64,000 nucleotides of DNA, from positions 23,082 to 87,081 of the forward strand of contig SCOI01000026.1 in NCBI GenBank assembly GCA_005503085.1, in the 5' to 3' direction. The notes below the pieces were generated by a model. That model was given only the letters and a program-made list of their open reading frames with translations, did no database searches and was not told the origin of the DNA. Positions 59,851-64,000 of this stretch are shown here, in pieces. Source of the DNA: Burkholderiales bacterium C2. GTDB lineage: Bacteria; Pseudomonadota; Gammaproteobacteria; Burkholderiales; Burkholderiaceae_C. The position numbers and the translations under genes were made by a program. Position 1 is the first letter of the stretch. Each line of letters begins with the position of its first letter.

Positions 59851-60855
59851 TTGATAAGCAAGACCATTGCTGCCGCTGCTTTCTCGCTGGCGATGTCCTC
59901 GCTCGCTACTGGTGCCGCAATCACGCAACAGGAAAAAGACCTGATCGTAGGCAAGCTCAGGCAAGAGATAGCAGACAACTACGTACTCAGCGAGCATGTC
60001 GGTGCGATCAACAAGACGCTGGATGAAGCGATTCGTTCGGGTTCGATGGAACGTGTTTCAACACACCAGGAAATGACCGAGCTGTTGACCGCATCGTTGC
60101 GCCGGTTCGACAAGCATTTTGGCGTCCAGTGGAGAGATCAGAAGCACGCAAGTGCGGGGGCTGGCGGCGAAGACTGGTTCGCCAAGCTGGGACGCAAGAA
60201 TTCTGGCTTTGAGAGAGTCGAAATACTTGACGGCAATATCGGCTATGTCGATTTCTGGGGTTTCGACAATGTCAATGACGCCTCGAGAACCCGGGTCAAA
60301 ACGGTCATGGCCATGGTTGCCGACACCGATGCCATCATTTTCGACCTCAGGAAAAATGGTGGCGGCAGTGGCGATATGGTGCGACTGATCAGCAGCTATC
60401 TGCTGGCTGGCAAGGTTCACTTGAACAGCTTCTATTGGAAGCCGTCGAACACCACCACTGAATTCTGGACCCTGGAAGACATCGACGGCAAAAGGCGTAC
60501 GGATGTGCCGCTGTACGTCCTGACCAGCGCCGAAACGTTTTCGGCCGCCGAGGAGTTCGCCTACAACCTGAAACAGCTGCGTCGGGCAACCATCGTCGGT
60601 GAAACCACCAAAGGGGGCGCGAACCCTTGGCGCTTTTTCGAACTGGGCCATGGGTATCGCGCTGCCATTCCCATTGGGCAGGCGATCAACCCCATCTCGA
60701 AGGCAAACTGGGAGCATGTCGGCGCTCAGCCCGACGTGAAAGCGACGAGTGCACAGGCGCGCCATGTGGCTTACAGGATGGCGCTGGCGGCACTGAAGGA
60801 GTCCACTCGGAACCCTCGTCAACTGGAAGAAATAAACAAGAAGTTGAACGAGTAG
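59851..60855 (+). CDS. S41 family C-terminal processing peptidase-like protein
   Basis: The 334-residue protein has a signal peptide (KTIAAAAFSLAMSSLATGAA). An S41 catalytic domain follows with IIFDLRKNGGGSGDMVRLISSYLL, nucleophile region LYVLTSAETFSAAEEFAYNLK and GETTKGGANPW. There is no PDZ domain, so it is a compact tail-specific-protease relative. The start is TTG at 59851, with GGAG 7 bases before; no ATG in frame is close. Its GC content is lower than in neighbouring genes, hinting at recent transfer. Confidence 0.85.
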   Translation: MISKTIAAAAFSLAMSSLATGAAITQQEKDLIVGKLRQEIADNYVLSEHVGAINKTLDEAIRSGSMERVSTHQEMTELLTASLRRFDKHFGVQWRDQKHASAGAGGEDWFAKLGRKNSGFERVEILDGNIGYVDFWGFDNVNDASRTRVKTVMAMVADTDAIIFDLRKNGGGSGDMVRLISSYLLAGKVHLNSFYWKPSNTTTEFWTLEDIDGKRRTDVPLYVLTSAETFSAAEEFAYNLKQLRRATIVGETTKGGANPWRFFELGHGYRAAIPIGQAINPISKANWEHVGAQPDVKATSAQARHVAYRMALAALKESTRNPRQLEEINKKLNE

Positions 60856-60971
60856 GGCGACGGGATCGGGAACCCGCCGTGCCGCATGTCGACCGCTCCC
60901 AAACAGGAGTGGCGCCGGGCCTGACCGGCTCGCAAGATCGGCCGGGTCATCCACCGCCCGAGGAGTGCCGC

Positions 60972-61058
60972 ATGACCCGCATCCTGTCTTGCATCGCCGC
61001 CGGCCTGCTGGCCATGGCGGCCCTGCAGCCGGCGGTCATGCCTTGCGCCGGGCGCTGA
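60972..61058 (+). CDS. 28-residue secreted or membrane micropeptide, possible
   Basis: A 28-codon frame from ATG 60972, with GAGGAG 7 bases before. The product is mostly a hydrophobic helix (ILSCIAAGLLAMAALQPAVM) with two Cys and a final CAGR. It looks like a signal peptide without a mature part. It may be a small membrane peptide or an upstream leader of the gene at 61093. Confidence 0.4.
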   Translation: MTRILSCIAAGLLAMAALQPAVMPCAGR

Positions 61059-61092
61059 ACGGGTACGCCCCACATCTTGCAAGGAGGTCATC

Positions 61093-61728
61093 ATGTCCAT
61101 GTCCACCACAGCCCCGAGCGCCATGACGGCGGACTACGGTTTTCGCGAGGCTGAGAGCCCGCAGGGCAAGCGCTTCATCGTCACGCCGCCGCCCTATGGC
61201 GGCGCCGCCACGGGCCTGCTGATCGGCGGGTGGCTCGGCGTGGGCTTGACGGGCGGGCTGGTTGGCGGCTTCGTCCTCTGGGGCATGCTGGACAACGCCT
61301 TCAGCGGTCGGGGCCCCAGCTTCCTGTTCTGCATGCTGATCGCCGGCCTGGTCTGCGGCGGCCTCTTCCATGCTCTGATCCGCGCCAAGCTGAGCCAGGC
61401 CAGACGCACGGTCACGCTCACCGTGACCCCGGCGGGCCTGGATGTCGACGGCAAGCTCTATGCGCGCGCCGACATCCGCGCGCTCTGGGTCAGCGCGCCG
61501 CCGCAGAACCAGTCGACCCATATTGTCGTCAGCAACTCGTGGAACGCCGGGGCGCAGCGCTCCGGGCAAATGGCCGGCGAGGCCGTGGCGAGAAAGTTCG
61601 CCGAGCGCGGCTTCGGCGTGGCCCTGCGCTATGGCGGGCAGGAAGTGAAGGTGGTGGACCAGGTGCACGAGGGCGTGGCGACCGAGCTGGTGCAGCGCCT
61701 GACGGCGGCGCTAGAGCTGGCCGGCTGA
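61093..61728 (+). CDS. Hypothetical membrane protein with Gly-rich double helix hairpin
   Basis: The 211-residue protein has two glycine-rich membrane helices near residues 38-102 (ATGLLIGGWLGVGLTGGLVGGFVLWGML and FLFCMLIAGLVCGGLFHALI). A soluble beta-rich domain follows (RTVTLTVTPAGLDVDGKLYARADIRALWV). AAGGAGGTC precedes ATG 61093 with ideal spacing. The family is unknown to me; the PH-like C-terminal part suggests a membrane-associated bacterial PH domain. Confidence 0.7.
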   Translation: MSMSTTAPSAMTADYGFREAESPQGKRFIVTPPPYGGAATGLLIGGWLGVGLTGGLVGGFVLWGMLDNAFSGRGPSFLFCMLIAGLVCGGLFHALIRAKLSQARRTVTLTVTPAGLDVDGKLYARADIRALWVSAPPQNQSTHIVVSNSWNAGAQRSGQMAGEAVARKFAERGFGVALRYGGQEVKVVDQVHEGVATELVQRLTAALELAG

Positions 61729-61827
61729 CGCCATTCCGTTGATCCGCTGCGGGCCGCATCGGCGGTCGGCACTTCCGGCGCCGCGCGCACTTCACTAGAC
61801 TCGGGACTCCTCGCCGCAGGAGCCCCG

Positions 61828-62925
61828 ATGAGCACGGTAGATCGCAGCCTGTCATCGCTGATCGGCGCCTGCTATGAGGCGGCGGCCCGTCAACAGGGCT
61901 GGTGCGGCATGGCCCAGACCCTGGCACGGGCCTTCGATGCCAGCAGCGCGGTGCTGAAGACCCATGGCGCGCAGGGCCAGGTACGGCTGACCGACAGCAG
62001 CGCCAATCTGCAGATCCCCGGCGGCCAGGCCGACTGGGCCGCTCATTGGCATGCCCACGATCTCTGGGTCGAGCGCTCGCTGCGCCATGGCAAGCATTGC
62101 ATCGTCACCGACGATCAGCTGCTGAGCAGCAGCGAGCTGGAGCGCAGCGGTTTCTACCAAGACTGGCTGCGGCCGCTGGAGATCCGCCACATGATAGGCG
62201 CGGTGTTCGACCTCGGCGATGGCGGCACCGGCGTGCTGGGCATCCACCGCCCGCGCGGTGCGCGGCCCTACGGCACGTCCGAGCGCCGCCGCGCCGCGCT
62301 GCTGCTGCCGCATCTGCAGCGCGCGCTGCGCCTGCACGAAGGGTTGTGCGAGGGCTGGTTGCAGCAGCTGGCCAGCCAGAGCAGCGCCGCGCCGCATCGC
62401 GGGCTGATGCTGGTGGACCGCGCGGGTGGGCTGCTCTATGCCTGCGCTACCGCCCAGGCCCTGCTGCGCGAGCAGGACGGCCTGAGCCTGCGCGGACAGC
62501 GCCTGTGCGCCCGCGAGCCGGGATGCCAGGCCGCGCTGCAAGCGGCGCTGCGCGCGATGGCCGATGCGCTGGCGGGCCGCGCCGAGACCACGCCCACCGT
62601 GCTGGCCCTGCCGCGGCCGGGTCGCCGGCCGCTGACCCTGTGGCTGGCACCGCTGGAGGCGGGCCTGCTGATCGAGCTGCGCGACCCCGAGCGGGCCGCG
62701 CCGCAGCCCCGGCTGGCAACCTTGCTGCGCGCCGCCTATCAGCTGACGCCGCGCGAGGCCGAGCTCGCGCTGGCTCTGTTTGATGGGCTGACCTTGCGCC
62801 AGTCCGCCCAGCGCCTGGCCATCAGCGAAGCCCATGCGCGCCAGCGCCTGAAGCAGGTGTTCGCCAAGACCGGTGTTACCCACCAGGCCGGCCTGGTGGC
62901 GCTGCTGGCGCGCTATGCGGACTGA
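61828..62925 (+). CDS. LuxR family transcriptional regulator
   Basis: The 365-residue protein has an N-terminal PAS/GAF-like region starting DRSLSSLIGACYEAAARQQGWCGMAQTLARAFDASSAVLK, then a C-terminal LuxR HTH (LTPREAELALALFDGLTLRQSAQRLAISEAHARQRLKQVFAKTGVTHQAGLVALL). This architecture is common in Burkholderiales. No autoinducer domain is seen. The target is not evident. The gene stands alone. Confidence 0.87.
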   Translation: MSTVDRSLSSLIGACYEAAARQQGWCGMAQTLARAFDASSAVLKTHGAQGQVRLTDSSANLQIPGGQADWAAHWHAHDLWVERSLRHGKHCIVTDDQLLSSSELERSGFYQDWLRPLEIRHMIGAVFDLGDGGTGVLGIHRPRGARPYGTSERRRAALLLPHLQRALRLHEGLCEGWLQQLASQSSAAPHRGLMLVDRAGGLLYACATAQALLREQDGLSLRGQRLCAREPGCQAALQAALRAMADALAGRAETTPTVLALPRPGRRPLTLWLAPLEAGLLIELRDPERAAPQPRLATLLRAAYQLTPREAELALALFDGLTLRQSAQRLAISEAHARQRLKQVFAKTGVTHQAGLVALLARYAD

Positions 62926-63007
62926 GGTTTTCATCACTCCCATCTGGAAGTGGACGCTGGCCGGCTGACCGGGCAGCATGCCCGTGCTCGCGATCCGGGA
63001 GGCCCTC

Positions 63008-63508
63008 ATGCAATCACTTCTTACCTGCTGTGTTCTGACCTTGCTGCTGAGCGCCGCTGTGCAGCAGCCCGGGCGGGCCGACGAGGCCCTGGCCGGTCTC
63101 GATGCGGCGCAGCGTCGTGTTGTGCAGCAGTTCCTCGCCAAGCAGCGCGACCCCGAGGAGCCGCGCGCCCAGCCCTGGGTCGAGCAGGCGCGCCCGGTCG
63201 ATCTGGATGGGGACGGTCGCGCCGAGATCCTGCTGCTGTGGAGCAAACCCTATGGCAACAGCCTGAGCACCTCGCTGAGCGTGCTGGCGCCGCCACCAGC
63301 AGGCGCCGGTCGGCCGGGCTGGCGCCTGGCAGGCAGTCAGAGGGTGCGCGGCATCAACCCGGTGCTGACGCTCGCACCCCCCTTGGTTCGGATTGACAGC
63401 GCCGTCGAGAAGCCAGGCGACCCGCGCTGCTGCCCCAGCGGCAAGATCACACAGCAGCTGCGTCTCAGCGCTGGCTGGCTGCAGGAAATGGCGCTCAGTT
63501 CGCCTTGA
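63008..63508 (+). CDS. Hypothetical secreted protein
   Basis: The 166-residue protein has a signal peptide (LLTCCVLTLLLSAAVQQPG). A short repeat-like motif VDLDGDGRAEILLLW follows, which resembles an FG-GAP/VCBS calcium-binding strand. Two adjacent Cys appear near the end (PRCCPSG). The function is unknown. ATG 63008 is used after GGAGGCCCTC; its last 14 bases overlap the convergent VOC pseudogene (TCA-N8-TGA). Confidence 0.65.
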   Translation: MQSLLTCCVLTLLLSAAVQQPGRADEALAGLDAAQRRVVQQFLAKQRDPEEPRAQPWVEQARPVDLDGDGRAEILLLWSKPYGNSLSTSLSVLAPPPAGAGRPGWRLAGSQRVRGINPVLTLAPPLVRIDSAVEKPGDPRCCPSGKITQQLRLSAGWLQEMALSSP

Positions 63509-63980
63509 ATCGCGCCGCCTCGATCGCCGCGATATCGATCTTGCCCATCTGCATCATGGCCGCGAAGGCGCGCTGGGCCGCCGCCGGGTCCGGGTCGGTG
63601 ATCGCTTCCGTCAGCGCGCGCGGCGTGATCTGCCACGACAGGCCCCAGCGGTCCTTGCACCAGCCGCAGGCACTGGCCTGGCCGCCGTTGTCGATGATGG
63701 CGTGCCACAGCCGGTCGGTCTCGGCCTGGTCCTCGGTCGCCACCTGAAAGGAAAATGCCTCGCTGTGCTTGAACGCCGGGCCGCCGTTCAACCCCAGGCA
63801 GGGAATGCCCATCACCGTGAATTCGACCGTCAGCACATCGCCTTGCTTGCCCTAGGGATAGTCGCCCGGCGCGTGATGGATGGCCTTCACCGCGCTGTCC
63901 GGGAAGGTTGCGGCATAGAAGGTCGCGGCGTCCAGCGCGGTGCCGTCGTACCAGAGGCAGAGGGTGGTCTTGGGGGGCAT
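63495..63980 (-). pseudogene. PhnB-like VOC family protein with in-frame amber stop
   Basis: The frame starts at ATG 63980 (MPPKTTLCLWYDGTALDAA), with GGAG upstream. It reads a normal VOC/PhnB N terminus, then hits TAG at 63854-63852, codon 43, in the conserved GDYP-x-GKQGDVLTVEF loop. The rest (VEFTVMGIPCLGLNGGPAFKHSEAFSFQV, ACGWCKDRWGLSWQI) continues in the same frame to the end and is intact. A single base change would restore a 161-codon gene. It is either a recent nonsense mutation, a sequencing error, or amber readthrough. Confidence 0.85.
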
Positions 63981-64000
63981 GGCGGGCTCCAGCAAGTGGG

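Noticed and set aside
60972..61058. Regulatory leader only, not a gene
   Set aside because: It has its own GAGGAG and a hydrophobic helix, so it is kept as a low-confidence micropeptide, not dismissed.
1..64000. CRISPR array, insertion sequence, tRNA or prophage
   Set aside because: No regular direct repeats, transposase motif, tRNA-like cloverleaf or phage structural genes were seen.

Overview
The window is a high-GC stretch with strong third-position GC bias. It is densely coded in short operons with 1-11 base gene overlaps. Gene content (PrkA-YeaH-SpoVR operon, Bug-family solute binding protein, TRAP transporter, type 2 ArgC, parAB beside mnmG-rsmG, DUF1800/DUF1501 pair) suggests a Burkholderiales betaproteobacterium, most like the Roseateles/Pelomonas/Mitsuaria group. 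That placement is an inference from gene content, not a database match. The parAB-rsmG-mnmG block, three parS sites and several DnaA-box-like sequences suggest the window lies in the origin-proximal part of a chromosome.

Layout. 0-2.6 kb: queuosine precursor genes queD (cut by the window edge) and queE, then a MazG-like pyrophosphohydrolase and a DnaQ-like exonuclease. 2.7-4.5 kb: a GNAT, an AbrB/PIN toxin-antitoxin-like pair behind a perfect 21-bp dyad, and a small orphan. 4.5-7.5 kb: a divergent HNH-like protein and WYL regulator sharing a dyad, cobalamin adenosyltransferase and a small membrane protein. 7.6-13.3 kb: a FadL porin divergent from a PvdQ-like acylase lipoprotein, and a D-lactate-dehydrogenase-type flavoprotein. 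13.3-18.1 kb: the prkA-yeaH-spoVR stress operon. 18.4-25.7 kb: the partition region, with parA and parB separated by four other genes and parS sites inside rsmG and mnmG. 25.7-27.2 kb: small housekeeping genes and a Bug protein.

27.3-32.3 kb is the most interesting region. A 55-residue double-glycine-leader peptide, whose predicted 20-residue core begins and ends with the same hexapeptide APKSTW, lies just upstream of an HlyD-type adaptor and a C39-peptidase ABC exporter. Next to it is a LuxR-type regulator with an autoinducer-binding domain. Two related lux-box-like operators flank that regulator: one in front of the peptide gene, one in the regulator's own divergent promoter region. Together they read as a secreted-peptide system under LuxR-solo control.

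32.3-37.7 kb: a NatAB-type ABC transporter with a secreted TAP-like peptidase, then an isolated Schlafen-AlbA_2 ATPase-like gene followed by GCTAAAC inverted repeats. 37.8-41.7 kb: an operon of DUF1800, DUF1501, DUF3106, an ECF sigma factor and a probable anti-sigma factor. 41.8-54.0 kb: mostly single accessory or housekeeping genes (TPR, SRPBCC, GST, NUDIX, thioredoxin-fold, CPBP, LysR, NIPSNAP, hydrolase, HD/LuxR fusion, DUF1697, AlkD-like). 54.1-59.8 kb: an IclR-controlled cluster with a type II dehydroquinase homologue, DctPQM TRAP transporter, shikimate/quinate dehydrogenase and a small accessory protein. The dehydroquinase has two altered substrate-binding positions. 59.8-64 kb: a TTG-start S41 protease, small membrane or secreted proteins, a LuxR regulator, and a PhnB-like VOC gene broken by an amber codon. 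I saw no rRNA, tRNA, CRISPR array, insertion sequence or prophage.
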